Assembly (NCBI GenBank): GCA_030647205.1
Contig: JAUSJO010000002.1
Location: forward strand, 1 to 64,000
Reading direction: 5' to 3'
Origin: a bacterium
Lineage (GTDB): Bacteria > Patescibacteria > CPR2 > UBA1875 > JAJYID01
DNA: 64,000 nt
Every line of letters starts with the position of its first letter. Position 1 is the stretch's first letter. The notes beneath the pieces are model-generated. The model searched no databases, was not told the origin of the DNA, and worked only from the letters and a program-made list of their open reading frames with translations. Below are positions 26,949-36,650 of this stretch, in pieces. The position numbers and the translations under genes are program-made.

Positions 26949-27554
26949 TTATCTATATTGCCATATGATAGTCAAATTCTTTTCCGGATGGGGGACTCCG
27001 TTTGCGTCAAACCACTCAAGAACCCGCCTTTTGGCTTCCTCGGGATTTTCCTTGGAAACATAAACAAAGAATTTATCATCATATGTCGGCTTGTTTATGT
27101 AGTAATATTTGGAGTCATCCTTGAAGGGCAGCTTATAGTAGAAGGGATATTTGTTCCTTACAGACTCTAGTTTTGCTTGCCAGCTTGGGTCTGGTCTTCC
27201 ACCGCCAAAGTTTGACTCTAGCGCCTTTTGTGATGGCCGATGCGGGCTCCTCTTTAAAGTATATGAGAGCTTGATATTTTTGTCGGATGAACTCACTTTA
27301 AAATCGGCTTCTTGGTCTTGGTAGCCGTCTTTTGAGAGTTTTATTTTATAGTTTCCGGGCTTGATCTTAATCTCAGAAGGGGTTTTGCCTTCCTCGGACC
27401 CAACCTTAAAAGATGCTTCGTTCGGGATTGTGCTGATTGATACCGTTAATTTTTTGTTTTTGGGTATTAAAATAAGAGCGCCCACTAGAAAGGCCAACAA
27501 GATCACCGAAAGTAGGGCCACTCCTATGATTGTCTTTTTATTATTATTCACCAT
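26949..27554 (-). CDS. Membrane-anchored PEGA-domain protein
   Basis: 201 residues: membrane anchor (8-31), a PEGA domain (about 34-100, with GKTPSEIKIKPGNYKIKLSKDG-type strands, core GNYKIKLSKDGY), and a C-terminal domain of about 100 residues of unknown type. PEGA domains occur on surface proteins and may bind cell wall. Confidence 0.72.
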   Translation of the reverse strand: MVNNNKKTIIGVALLSVILLAFLVGALILIPKNKKLTVSISTIPNEASFKVGSEEGKTPSEIKIKPGNYKIKLSKDGYQDQEADFKVSSSDKNIKLSYTLKRSPHRPSQKALESNFGGGRPDPSWQAKLESVRNKYPFYYKLPFKDDSKYYYINKPTYDDKFFVYVSKENPEEAKRRVLEWFDANGVPHPEKNLTIIWQYR

Positions 27555-27565
27555 ATATTAAAACC

Positions 27566-29263
27566 TCATTTATAAAAAGAAATATTTGTTCCACCCATCA
27601 TTCCCTCGAACTCACCTTGTGACACAATATAGACATCCCCACAACACCCCGGATCATAAACGTAATAATTTGAACCGTCAAACCCCGCAACCGCCACAAA
27701 GTGTCCGCCAGAGTAAGTACCGCAAATATTTCCACTGACACCAACAACCATCGGTTCATGAGTTGAGGTTAAGAAGTCTCTTACGGCTTGTGCTCCCGGC
27801 TGTTGTTGATAGGAGAGGCCGCACGTGCTTGCTGCGGTATCCCAGACCGCACCTTCGTTTCCGCTAGTGCCCACGGCAGCGTTTAAGCTTCCCGGATCAA
27901 TACTACAGCCATACCAGGCGGCAACTATTGCAGCTGAAGTTAAGCCACACCCACAATCTTGCATGTTGCATCCCCACCAAGTTGGATCATTCCACCAGGG
28001 TGCACCACCGCACCAGTTGCCTTGTTTCCAATTGTTAAGAACAGGAATGTTGTTTGGGTCTCGCTGGCCAGGGGTGCCGATGCCTCCCATACCCCCACCA
28101 CCGGTACCCCCACCCCCGCCTCCACCGCCTTTTCCACTTTTCATGCCGATGGCTTCGCAGTTTTGCATCAGATAATTATAGAAAGAAAGAGCCCCGGTAT
28201 TTTTCCAGTTGGCGGTTCCGGTGATTGCCATACTGGGAACCAGTGAATTTTTAGATATCCATGGATCTTTTAGGACCTCGCTTAGCTGGTCATTAGTTTC
28301 ACATTTATAGCAACCCAGGAGATTTTGCAGATTTTCACCTGTGTATTTCCCGTCGGTAAGATACATGCATTCATAGTGCCTTAAGATAACGGCAACATTT
28401 AGAAAATCCTGAGGATCACTGTATGATTTTTTCACGCTAATGCCCTGGTCAGGCTTGCCGTCAGTACCATACCAGATATCTCCTGTAATCGGGTCGCGTC
28501 GGTAGTTTGCTTTTTGGATTTCCCAACCTAGTTGGATGAGAGCCTGCTCGTTAGTCAAGCCACGCTCATCAGCTGCCCCCTGATTCCAAACCTTGAAATC
28601 TACAGCTGCGATGACTTGCCAAGGGGTTTCTGTTTCTTTCTCGGCTTTCCTAAGAGCATCGTAATAGCAGGGATCAAGTGTTGGGCTCTTTGCTTTGTTC
28701 GCAAAGCATGAGAGGTCGCCGGTAATGGAGTTGCAATAGCCCGTGGTCATTGTCTCTTGCTGGGATCCTTGTATGAGGGCTATTATCAAAAAGCCAATAA
28801 ATATAAAACCGATTATAAGAAGCACGGTGGAGCCACCGACCCAGCCACCCACCAACCATATGATACGTTTCTTTATTTGTTGCTTTAAGAAGTTCTCAGC
28901 CGTGCCTTTTGGATCTTGGGCGGCTCCTTTAAGTTGCCTCCCCTTGTTTCTAAGTGCATTTGCTCTGTCCTTGGTAGCGCTAGACCCCTTATCCCCTGCA
29001 GCTGCACCGGTCTTTTCTCCGGCGCCCTTATCTCCTTTTCCGCTGCCTTTTTTGTCCGAGCCGTCACCCTTTTTATCAGTGTTGCTACCTGTATTTTCTC
29101 CCGAAGAGCTCCCAGTGTCTGTTCCCTTTGATCCTTTACCATAGTCTTCTAGACTCTTGCCTGATCGGTGACTGTCGTCATAGCTTCCCAAAGAGGAGCC
29201 GCCGCCCTCTCCCTGTTCCATTTCTTCCGGTTCTATTTCTTCATTTTCTTCTTCCGGATCCAT
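27566..29263 (-). CDS. Membrane-anchored C39-like cysteine peptidase, multidomain
   Basis: 565 residues. Order: a low-complexity acidic/Gly/Lys N-terminus (1-125) facing the cytoplasm, one membrane segment (about 135-163), a lysozyme-like alpha region (about 185-330), a Gly-rich linker (about 375-395), and a peptidase C39-like domain with Cys in CGCGLTSAAIVAAWYG, His in GGHFVAVAGF and Asp in YVYDPG. It starts directly after the VirB4-like stop. It probably cuts peptidoglycan or secreted substrates at the channel. The doubled enzyme layout resembles VirB1/CwlT-like hydrolases of Gram-positive conjugation systems. Confidence 0.72.
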   Translation of the reverse strand: MDPEEENEEIEPEEMEQGEGGGSSLGSYDDSHRSGKSLEDYGKGSKGTDTGSSSGENTGSNTDKKGDGSDKKGSGKGDKGAGEKTGAAAGDKGSSATKDRANALRNKGRQLKGAAQDPKGTAENFLKQQIKKRIIWLVGGWVGGSTVLLIIGFIFIGFLIIALIQGSQQETMTTGYCNSITGDLSCFANKAKSPTLDPCYYDALRKAEKETETPWQVIAAVDFKVWNQGAADERGLTNEQALIQLGWEIQKANYRRDPITGDIWYGTDGKPDQGISVKKSYSDPQDFLNVAVILRHYECMYLTDGKYTGENLQNLLGCYKCETNDQLSEVLKDPWISKNSLVPSMAITGTANWKNTGALSFYNYLMQNCEAIGMKSGKGGGGGGGGTGGGGMGGIGTPGQRDPNNIPVLNNWKQGNWCGGAPWWNDPTWWGCNMQDCGCGLTSAAIVAAWYGCSIDPGSLNAAVGTSGNEGAVWDTAASTCGLSYQQQPGAQAVRDFLTSTHEPMVVGVSGNICGTYSGGHFVAVAGFDGSNYYVYDPGCCGDVYIVSQGEFEGMMGGTNISFYK

Positions 29264-31081
29264 CTAGGCCTCCTCATTTTCCGCTTTTTGTTCAGCCATT
29301 CTTTTTAGCTGTTCAGGGTTGGTTGTCACTAGGGAATCTTCTTTCATAGAGCAGATTATTTGGACGATAGCATGATTCATGCCAGCAATAAATATTCCTT
29401 CACCCGTGGAGCACTGAAGCAGGAAGTTTTTCTCGGGGGCAGTCAGGTCAAACACTTCTTGCATCAAATCAACTTGGGATGGATGTTGTTTTAAGAGTAG
29501 GGCCAGTGCCGCATTTGAAATCAAAGGTTTCCCGTATTCGCTTTTTAAGAAGTCGCCAATATCTTGTCCTATAGTGGTTAGGCCGAGGTAATATTTTCTG
29601 CCTCTTTTGGCTATAGAATATAAGAACTGTGCCGAATCTTCGTATTTCATCAAAACCCAGGCTTCATCCACAACCAGAATTCTCTTTTTCCTCTCACTTT
29701 TTACTTTGTTCCAAATAAAGTTAAGTACGCTATACATGGCAATGGGACGCAAGTCCTCTTCCAGATCTCTTATGCAGAAGCAGACAAAACGATTGGCAAG
29801 AGAAATGTTTGAGTAGTCATTGAATAGTCCTGAAAAGGTTCCCTCAGTAAACTTCTGAAGCCTGAGGGCCATGCTTTCTCCGCCGGGGATACTTTCAAGG
29901 ACATGTTGAAGGTCAGACATTAGTGGTGGCGCCAAGCGGTGAGTTTTCGGGTCTTCTGTAATTCCTTTTACTGCGTATGTTTCGGCTAAGGCCTTGTCCA
30001 AAACATTGCTCTCTTCATCCGAAAGTTTCCCCATCATTGTCCTTAGAAGGCCGGTAAGAGCGATAACATTACTTCTGAGGGAGTCCCTTTGTTCGGTATA
30101 GTCTGTAAGGTTTTGCGGAAGGTCAAAAGGATTGATAACGTCTTTAGAGTTTAAGTGGATATTTGCATAAGTTCCGCCAACTGCCTCACAAAGAGACTGA
30201 AATTCTTTTTCCGGGTCGATCACTATAATGTCTGCGTCAAACATCAGTTGCCGTAAAAGCTCAAGCTTTGTGGCATACGATTTACCACCACCGGATACCC
30301 CCAGTACGACCGAGTTATAGTTTTGGAGCTTAAATCGGTCAAAGATTATTAAACTGTTGTTAACTTTGTTAGCGCCGTATAAGATGCCTTCATTGTTGGT
30401 AAGTGTTGAGGATACAAACGGGAAGGATGCGGACACAGCCTCCGTATCCATATTTCTGGAGACGGTGAGCTCGTCTTTGCCCATTGGCAGGGTAGAGTTT
30501 AGCCCTTGTTCCATTTGTAGGTTGGCATGTTTTGTGAATACCAGTTGCGTTCCGAACATGTTCTCCACTATCTTGGTGCACTCGTTTAGCTTATCAAGAG
30601 ACTCTTCATAGAGAGTGATGTACATGCCTTGCTTAAACATCTTTGACTGTCCGGTGACGAGGTTATCGCGAAGATTTTCTATATCGGAGTATGTTGCTTC
30701 AAGAAATGGATTTCTCGTTAGGCCTTTTTCGGCCTCCATAACCATTGATGACTCTATCTGGGTTGACTTGGCTCGTAGCTTTTTCGCAACTTCTTCTGTG
30801 TTTTGAGGGTATATAAAGATAGACAGATCAAGCATTATGTCTATATTTACAACAGGTGAAAGCCAGCTAGAGTCTAGAAATCTGGGATATTCATAGACAA
30901 AAAGGGTTCTTGTAAAAGTATCCCCGATTTTAAGATGGTCAAAAGCTAGCTCAAAGCTGGATGGCGCTATCATGTCGCGAATAGAGGACATACCCTCCTG
31001 AAAGGACTGCTGCCTCTGCATTTCCTGAAGCTCCGCCGCTGTTGGTGGCTTCTGTTTTCCTAAAAGTTTGTCTAAAAACAT
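29264..31081 (-). CDS. virB4: VirB4/TraC-type secretion ATPase
   Basis: 605 residues. The N-terminal VirB4 region is followed by the ATPase domain: Walker A GVSGGGKSYATK near residue 260 and Walker B RILVVDEAWVLM near 468, with RRGRKY-type sensor residues after it. VirB4 powers assembly of, and transport through, type IV secretion channels at the inner membrane. It is flanked by PrgI and TraC-like genes as in many CPR genomes. Confidence 0.9.
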   Translation of the reverse strand: MFLDKLLGKQKPPTAAELQEMQRQQSFQEGMSSIRDMIAPSSFELAFDHLKIGDTFTRTLFVYEYPRFLDSSWLSPVVNIDIMLDLSIFIYPQNTEEVAKKLRAKSTQIESSMVMEAEKGLTRNPFLEATYSDIENLRDNLVTGQSKMFKQGMYITLYEESLDKLNECTKIVENMFGTQLVFTKHANLQMEQGLNSTLPMGKDELTVSRNMDTEAVSASFPFVSSTLTNNEGILYGANKVNNSLIIFDRFKLQNYNSVVLGVSGGGKSYATKLELLRQLMFDADIIVIDPEKEFQSLCEAVGGTYANIHLNSKDVINPFDLPQNLTDYTEQRDSLRSNVIALTGLLRTMMGKLSDEESNVLDKALAETYAVKGITEDPKTHRLAPPLMSDLQHVLESIPGGESMALRLQKFTEGTFSGLFNDYSNISLANRFVCFCIRDLEEDLRPIAMYSVLNFIWNKVKSERKKRILVVDEAWVLMKYEDSAQFLYSIAKRGRKYYLGLTTIGQDIGDFLKSEYGKPLISNAALALLLKQHPSQVDLMQEVFDLTAPEKNFLLQCSTGEGIFIAGMNHAIVQIICSMKEDSLVTTNPEQLKRMAEQKAENEEA

Positions 31082-31112
31082 ATTTTAAATCCTTAAGCTT
31101 ACAGCTCTTATT

Positions 31113-31853
31113 TTATAATCCACTATCAATATTGTCTTCCGCAGACTGTCTGGTAGTAATGTAGTTTGCTCCCAGTGTGTCCAGTCCCTTTATGTGTTCA
31201 TGTCCAGCTGTCTCCGGGTTGTAGCAAGCATAGAAGAGCTCAACCAAAGCTTCTGTAGGGAGCGGTGTTAGCGCCAGTCCGATATCGGAAAAAAGGCCGG
31301 AAACTATTTGCGATCGTCTTTGGAGCTGTTGCCTGTTTTGAAGGTAGTTTTCATTCTCTCCTTCTTGAGTCTGCCCCTGTTTCTTTATACCAAACATAGC
31401 CATGATGCCCTTAGAGCTCTCGGCGACGACATTTGGATAGTATGGTATGATAACGAAAAATCGCTTATCCATAACATTTACATTTGAGAGAATGTCTCTC
31501 AAGAAGAGAATGTACTCACTGGTTTGCTCTCTAAGTAGTGGTATGGGCTGATTTTGTGCGGATGTTTCTAGGAGCCCCAGGTAGTTTGTCAGGTCAAGTT
31601 TTCTCGACTGAACTAAGAACTGAACCGGAAACTCTAGGGAGTTTAGAGCGCTCTGGTATGCGGAAATAATAGACATTTTTTCCTCTTCGGCGCGAAGCTC
31701 CATATTGATACTGGAAACCATCATCACGGCTCTCATAGAACTATCCTTGAAAAGCAAAAGATCGTCCTTTATCTGGTCAATTTCTAAAAACTTTTGAGTG
31801 CTCTCAAACGTTTGATGAATATTTTGCTGTGGATCTTTTTTGCTAAAAAACAT
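31113..31853 (-). CDS. TraC-like accessory protein of the secretion operon
   Basis: 246 residues without membrane segments; alpha/beta content with IKDDLLLFKDSSMRAVMMVSS near the N-terminus, a pattern seen in the N-terminal domain of VirB4/TraC proteins. Proteins like this sit before VirB4 in CPR secretion operons. It is a separate gene, not a broken end of VirB4, because the next gene has its own complete N-terminal domain. Confidence 0.65.
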   Translation of the reverse strand: MFFSKKDPQQNIHQTFESTQKFLEIDQIKDDLLLFKDSSMRAVMMVSSINMELRAEEEKMSIISAYQSALNSLEFPVQFLVQSRKLDLTNYLGLLETSAQNQPIPLLREQTSEYILFLRDILSNVNVMDKRFFVIIPYYPNVVAESSKGIMAMFGIKKQGQTQEGENENYLQNRQQLQRRSQIVSGLFSDIGLALTPLPTEALVELFYACYNPETAGHEHIKGLDTLGANYITTRQSAEDNIDSGL

Positions 31854-31909
31854 GTTTTGTATAAATTTAACTAGTAGTGCTTAAATTTTCTTTCATTCTC
31901 AGTCCGGGT

Positions 31910-32581
31910 TCAAGCCCCTTGTTTAGGAGGTTCTTTTCCTATCGCCTCATCTACTTTGTAGTATCCTTTTGTATCTGGTTGCTCATAGGTAAACTTTTTT
32001 CCCGGATCTACCGAGGCAAGGTCAGATATTGACGGCTCGGGATTGGTTTTAACTTTCCCCTCGGTTTCTTCTAGGGCTTTTTCCACAGCTACATTGCTTT
32101 TATCCATGAATGTTTCCGGTTCATCGGTTGGTGGCTTCTTTTGCATGGAACTGTATGCTCCACCGGTATCTACCATGAGTGAGAGCTCTTCAATCTGTTT
32201 TTCTGCGTCTAGCAGAGATGCTTTCTGGGGAGGTCCCTCTACAACCACTACCGTCTCTTCTTCCTTGGGCTTCAGGCTGACCGGCTCGACATACTTTTTC
32301 CAAACCCTCTTCCTCGGCTTAAAGAGATAGGTGACAAAATGACCCGAATATGTATAGATTGGTTTGCCATTGTAGGGGACGAAGCCGGCAACTAGTGCGG
32401 GGGAACCAATGATGCTTCCGACAATGATGGAGCCCATCAAGGAAATCCCGGCCCCTGTAAAAATAACCACGAAAACAGCCATAATAACGAAGAAAGCGAA
32501 AACAAAGCCGAAGCTTTTTAAGGTAAATGGGCCAACGACTTTATCTTCAACATTGATTTCCTGTGGTATTTTAAATTGCAT
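31910..32581 (-). CDS. PrgI family protein
   Basis: 223 residues: PrgI domain (1-95) starting QFKIPQEINVEDKVVGPFT with two membrane segments, followed by a long charged cytoplasmic tail. PrgI-type proteins are VirB3 analogues of Gram-positive and CPR type IV systems. The position just before VirB4-type genes agrees. Confidence 0.85.
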   Translation of the reverse strand: MQFKIPQEINVEDKVVGPFTLKSFGFVFAFFVIMAVFVVIFTGAGISLMGSIIVGSIIGSPALVAGFVPYNGKPIYTYSGHFVTYLFKPRKRVWKKYVEPVSLKPKEEETVVVVEGPPQKASLLDAEKQIEELSLMVDTGGAYSSMQKKPPTDEPETFMDKSNVAVEKALEETEGKVKTNPEPSISDLASVDPGKKFTYEQPDTKGYYKVDEAIGKEPPKQGA

Positions 32582-32619
32582 ATTTCTTTATGTTCATTAT
32601 TCTCAGTTTGCATCTCTTA

Positions 32620-34422
32620 TTATGTCAATAGTGTTGCTTTCCTGTGAAGCTCTGCTGCCTCAGCGCGAGTAGTACCGCTATGTCCATTTCTATTGTTTGC
32701 CATATCCAGCATCTGCTCTCTTAGGTCTGAGGCTTGCTGTGCCTTTTTGGAGTCAGCCTTAAGACTTGTAAGCATTGAGTCTGTGATACTTGTGCCCCCA
32801 ATGAGCTGATGCTTTAAAAGTCCAGGGTTGCTCCCTCCGTCACCTTTTATATCAGGCGTAATCATATCTCCAACTGAGTGGCCAATTGTGGAAAAATCTT
32901 TACTGCGCAGCTGGTGTAGATTTGACTTCTTCAGGGCCTCGTCGTAGTTACCAGTTTGCATGATGTGAGCTTTGACACTGTGATCAGTGGCTGCCTCGTA
33001 GTCCAGGGCGCCCTCTTTCACAAGGTGGTCGATAGCGGTTCCCTTGTTGCCTCCTCGTTTTTCCCAATCTTTCAGGCTTTTCTGTACATCGTCGCCGAGT
33101 TTGGAGCGGTCCAGGGTTCCTCGCGCATACTTACGCCTGTCGCTATTTGACATCCCGAGATTACCAAACTTGTCTGCCAGGTCTCTGTTTAGGTTGATTT
33201 GATCCTGCGCGCTCTCACCAATTATTCTACCGCCAACTCCGGGTATTCGCCCAAAACTTTTTCTCATTTGTCCACCAAGCTTTTCCTGTTTTCTGGCAGC
33301 AATATTGCTACTTCTTTGTTTCGCCCAACCCTGCCAAGCTTTTGGATTTACAGTTGCCGGCAAGAGATTCACGCCGGCTTTTCCTGTTTTCTTTGCCATA
33401 CTGCTAATGTGTGAGCCTACTGCGCCCAAGAAACCAAGCGGCAGGAAGACTGCCATGGGGATGGATACTGCTCCGAGTAGGAATGCATCAAGTGCCTGGA
33501 TTACCTCTTCGCCCTTTCCTTCGTCGTCATGAATGGCTTGAGCAAATGGAGTTTTGGCCTCTTCACTTGTAAAAATTGAGTTGGATGCCGCCATAAAACC
33601 AAGACCAATTGATAAGACAAAAAAGCATATGGGTAAGAAGATGGTCCACTTGATAAACATGTCCCAAAACTTTTTAAATAATGGCTGAGTGGCCGGAAGG
33701 GCAATCAGCCCAAATGCAAGCGGGGAGATAACGATAAGCATTCCTAGTATAAAGCCTCTGACGAAGAGTATTGCTGCCAAAAGCAAGAGCATCAAGAATG
33801 TCAAGACTGCGATAAGGAAAATGCCCACAGACACGGGCAGGCTAGGGACATCTCCTTTAGACATTGCTAAGCCGATATTGTTCATGTAAATATCAAATTG
33901 ATCTAAATTTTTTTTCGCTAGTGTTTTTGTTAGGGCTACACTTAAGTTAATAATGGAGCTACAGATGAACTTACTGAAATAGACGAAAAATGCGGTCATG
34001 ACAAGTTTTGGTATGAGTCTTTGAAAACCCCACTCTTCTATCTTAAATTTCATCATATTCATAAAGGCGATAGCAATGACGGCAAGACCAAAGAGATCTA
34101 GTGTGGCTGCCTTGGTGTTTTGCCACTCGGTGGTGATTGCGGGGTTTGACACCAGATTCATAGATGCATTAGCCCCTGATACCACAAGGTGGTAGCCCAA
34201 GCTTATAAGGTCGTAACCCGTTGCATAAAAAAACTCAGATATTCTCTCAAGTATCCACTTTATCCAGTTGGCTGGGTCTATAAAATCGAGTGATTGCGCA
34301 TATGTGGGATGAGGTGTTAAGGTAAGGACCAGAGAAAAAATAAAAAGCGGGACCAAAAACATTAAAACATGTTTCGGTTTCGCTTCTTTAGAACTGAATA
34401 TCTTTGATAAAAACACCCTCAT
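32620..34422 (-). CDS. VirB6/TrbL-like polytopic channel protein
   Basis: 600 residues: a signal or anchor segment (20-42), about six membrane segments up to residue 345 (including LLLAAILFVRGFILGMLIV and WTIFLPICFFVLSIG), then a hydrophilic C-terminal region of 240 residues. It is the likely inner-membrane channel of the type IV system. The ATG lies in the right arm of a perfect 12-base inverted repeat, and a TATAAT ends 6 bases before it, suggesting a leaderless mRNA. Confidence 0.78.
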   Translation of the reverse strand: MRVFLSKIFSSKEAKPKHVLMFLVPLFIFSLVLTLTPHPTYAQSLDFIDPANWIKWILERISEFFYATGYDLISLGYHLVVSGANASMNLVSNPAITTEWQNTKAATLDLFGLAVIAIAFMNMMKFKIEEWGFQRLIPKLVMTAFFVYFSKFICSSIINLSVALTKTLAKKNLDQFDIYMNNIGLAMSKGDVPSLPVSVGIFLIAVLTFLMLLLLAAILFVRGFILGMLIVISPLAFGLIALPATQPLFKKFWDMFIKWTIFLPICFFVLSIGLGFMAASNSIFTSEEAKTPFAQAIHDDEGKGEEVIQALDAFLLGAVSIPMAVFLPLGFLGAVGSHISSMAKKTGKAGVNLLPATVNPKAWQGWAKQRSSNIAARKQEKLGGQMRKSFGRIPGVGGRIIGESAQDQINLNRDLADKFGNLGMSNSDRRKYARGTLDRSKLGDDVQKSLKDWEKRGGNKGTAIDHLVKEGALDYEAATDHSVKAHIMQTGNYDEALKKSNLHQLRSKDFSTIGHSVGDMITPDIKGDGGSNPGLLKHQLIGGTSITDSMLTSLKADSKKAQQASDLREQMLDMANNRNGHSGTTRAEAAELHRKATLLT

Positions 34423-34448
34423 ACTGAAATTATAGCATGAGGGTGTTT
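34411..34448 (-). promoter_or_regulatory. 12-base inverted repeat around a -10 and start codon
   Basis: Arms AAACACCCTCAT (34411-34422) and ATGAGGGTGTTT (34437-34448) flank a 14-base spacer that on the minus strand contains TATAAT (34434-34429). Transcription would begin at or near the ATG at 34422. The repeat may be an operator or, in longer transcripts, a hairpin that hides the start codon. Confidence 0.55.
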
Positions 34449-34477
34449 CTAAACAATAGTTTTATTCTAAGATTAGT

Positions 34478-34822
34478 CTATTTGTTGAGAACGCCTAGAA
34501 CAACATTGATCAGGACTAAGGACAGAACGATTATCGCCAAGCCAACAAGTGCGAAAATGATAGTTTTCTTTGCCCCTTCCGTCTGAGTCGGGTTGCCGGC
34601 AGAAACGATATATCTGATACCGCCGATAACAAGGAAAACAACCGCTACAAGTCCTGCGATACCGAGCAGCCAGTTTCCAATGGCCTTAATAGTGTCTGAT
34701 AAGCAAGTTTCGCTTGAACAGTCCTTGATCGTGACGTCTACGTTTTGTACATCGGCGAAAGCACCGGCTGGCAGAAGAACATGAGCTATAAAGACCGACG
34801 TTGTTAAAATTTTCTTTTTCAT
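34478..34822 (-). CDS. T4SS pilin-like (VirB2-type) protein
   Basis: 114 residues: signal peptide (1-23), a short extracellular part with a Cys pair (DCSSETC), and two membrane segments (about 44-66 and 83-110) joined by the conserved loop GGIRYIVSAGNPTQTEGAKKTI. This loop is typical of the T4SS-pilin family in CPR. It has the ribosome site AAAGGAG. It is one of four such proteins in the window. Confidence 0.85.
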   Translation of the reverse strand: MKKKILTTSVFIAHVLLPAGAFADVQNVDVTIKDCSSETCLSDTIKAIGNWLLGIAGLVAVVFLVIGGIRYIVSAGNPTQTEGAKKTIIFALVGLAIIVLSLVLINVVLGVLNK

Positions 34823-34950
34823 TTTTTTTGCTCCTTTTTTAAGTAGGATTTTATTTTTATAAATTTATTCTAATGCTTTTTTATTTTGTTTGCAAGCTAT
34901 TTAATATATTACCACATTGGACACTAAATTTAACAAACTTGTCCACTTAT

Positions 34951-35493
34951 TTATTTAAAAAGACCGGCTAAAAGCGAAATTACTAAGTATGACGATATGA
35001 TTATTATAAGGCCTATGATGGAGCCGACAATAGTTTTCTTTGCCAGCCCGGTTGCAGTCGGGTTCCCTGCAGATACTATATACATAACCCCGCCGATAAG
35101 AACCATAATCAAAAGTATGATGCCGGCAAACCCCATGACTTTATTTAAGGCGCTTTTTATAACCTTTCCAAGCTCATCTTTGCCCGGATCATCCTTTCCT
35201 TCCTTGAAAACACTGTCGTTGCTACGGTCACCAGTGGTGCCCGTCGTCCCCCCGGTTGTGCTGGTACTATTGCTTGCTGCGCTGCCCGGGGCCGTTGATG
35301 TGCCTGTGCTTGTGTTTTCTACAGAACCTTGCGCTTGGGCGTCGCCTTGATATCTTTGTTCGATCGCGTGAGTGTGCGGATTCAAGCCAGTAGCTGCCTG
35401 GAAAAAACTAATTGCAAGAAAAACAAATGCAGTTAGGCAGGGGATAAGCAAAAATTCTTTTTGGAAATGTCTAAATTTTCTCATTTTTTGCAT
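34951..35493 (-). CDS. T4SS pilin-like protein with Ser/Thr-rich spacer
   Basis: 180 residues: signal segment (15-34), a low-complexity Gly/Ser/Thr spacer (about 55-90), then the two-helix VirB2-like unit with MYIVSAGNPTATGLAKKTIV. It starts 5 bases after the stop of the gene upstream. It probably forms a pilus or channel part together with its neighbours. Confidence 0.82.
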   Translation of the reverse strand: MQKMRKFRHFQKEFLLIPCLTAFVFLAISFFQAATGLNPHTHAIEQRYQGDAQAQGSVENTSTGTSTAPGSAASNSTSTTGGTTGTTGDRSNDSVFKEGKDDPGKDELGKVIKSALNKVMGFAGIILLIMVLIGGVMYIVSAGNPTATGLAKKTIVGSIIGLIIIISSYLVISLLAGLFK

Positions 35494-35498
35494 TTAAT

Positions 35499-36644
35499 TT
35501 AATAAGGAGAAGCTCCTAAGAGGGCTAGAAATATATTCATGCCAAGTATCAGAGTAATGCCGATAAGCGCGTACTTAATATGTTCTTTAGCAGTTGATAT
35601 TTGTCCAGGGTTACCGGCGGCTGTGGCATAAAGTACCCCGCCGAATATAATCTTTAGCATCGCAAGGCCGCCAAAGACGATGCTAGCGATACTCATAACG
35701 TCTCTAGCAAAAGTCTTAACATCCCCGTCTCCGCAGAATGACTTGTCTTTATTTACACATTTCATATTATTGACCAGACCTGATAAGGTGTCGTTGCCAG
35801 GAAGCCAGCTTCCTAGCTCTAGCTTATTCATAAACTGTTGTATTTCTTTCTGATAAGAATCATTTACATTATCGGCTGTTGCTCCACAGTTTTGCAGGTA
35901 GGTAGTAGCGTCTGCTATTTGTGTTGATTGTTTACATGCATTAAGGTCACATCCTTGATGGCGGGAACTACCTATTTCGCATAACCTGTTAATAGTTCCT
36001 CTGACATCAACTATTGGTACTCTACTGGTTTGGGTCCAAGCACCTATCCATTCGTCTGTTGCGCAAGGGCGGTCGCCATGGGCCGGGATATATGTTCTGC
36101 ATGCGCCTTGTCCGTCATTGTGTATGCCTTCCTGTTGGCATTGCCCTTCGCTAATTGTTCCCGCACTCATGAAAGCAGCGTACCAGCAGTTGTCCAGACA
36201 GTTATCACACTGGCTTCTGTAGTTACTCTCTGCTGTTGTTACCCAAAACTGACTGTAGTAGTCTTCGAAAGCAAGACAGTAATCACCTCCGGCGCAATCT
36301 TCCGCACTTGTCTCCCCGCCTCCAAGGGAGTAACACCTAAAAACACATTCGTCATTCCACTCTCCGGTCATACATTCTCCATTGGAAAACAAATCGGTAC
36401 CCCCTACACCACTGTCGCCTTCCGGGCACGTTTTGGTCATGCCCAGTGTATTTTTTGCCCACTCATCTATGCAAGCTCTATAGTCACTAGCGGAATTCCA
36501 AAACCTACTACAATCGTGTCCAGGAGTACTGGCATGGGCGATCAAAGAGTTTTGTGTGGGCCCACCGATAAAGGAGATAATATTAAAAAGAACAAATACC
36601 GCAACAAATATTGTTATTAAAGAAAGTAGCTTTCTAACCCTCAT
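35499..36644 (-). CDS. Cys-rich exported protein with C-terminal VirB2-like domain
   Basis: 381 residues from the ATG at 36644. A signal segment (about 7-25), an extracellular region of about 250 residues with more than 20 cysteines, and a C-terminal two-helix T4SS-pilin unit with GGVLYATAAGNPGQISTAKEH (core ATAAGNPGQISTAKE). The Cys-rich head would be a disulfide-rich tip or surface part. TATAAT ends 6 bases before the ATG, so the mRNA is probably leaderless; a longer frame to 36704 starts inside the promoter and was not used. It is the first gene of the secretion operon. Confidence 0.75.
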   Translation of the reverse strand: MRVRKLLSLITIFVAVFVLFNIISFIGGPTQNSLIAHASTPGHDCSRFWNSASDYRACIDEWAKNTLGMTKTCPEGDSGVGGTDLFSNGECMTGEWNDECVFRCYSLGGGETSAEDCAGGDYCLAFEDYYSQFWVTTAESNYRSQCDNCLDNCWYAAFMSAGTISEGQCQQEGIHNDGQGACRTYIPAHGDRPCATDEWIGAWTQTSRVPIVDVRGTINRLCEIGSSRHQGCDLNACKQSTQIADATTYLQNCGATADNVNDSYQKEIQQFMNKLELGSWLPGNDTLSGLVNNMKCVNKDKSFCGDGDVKTFARDVMSIASIVFGGLAMLKIIFGGVLYATAAGNPGQISTAKEHIKYALIGITLILGMNIFLALLGASPY

Positions 36645-36650
36645 GCCTTT

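Noticed and set aside
31113..31853. VirB4 gene split by a frameshift
   Set aside because: The downstream VirB4-like protein has its own complete N-terminal domain, and the two genes are separated by an intergenic gap with a proper start.
36030..36620. 196-residue frame on the plus strand
   Set aside because: It lies fully antisense to the Cys-rich pilin-like gene, has no ribosome site, and has no recognisable domain.
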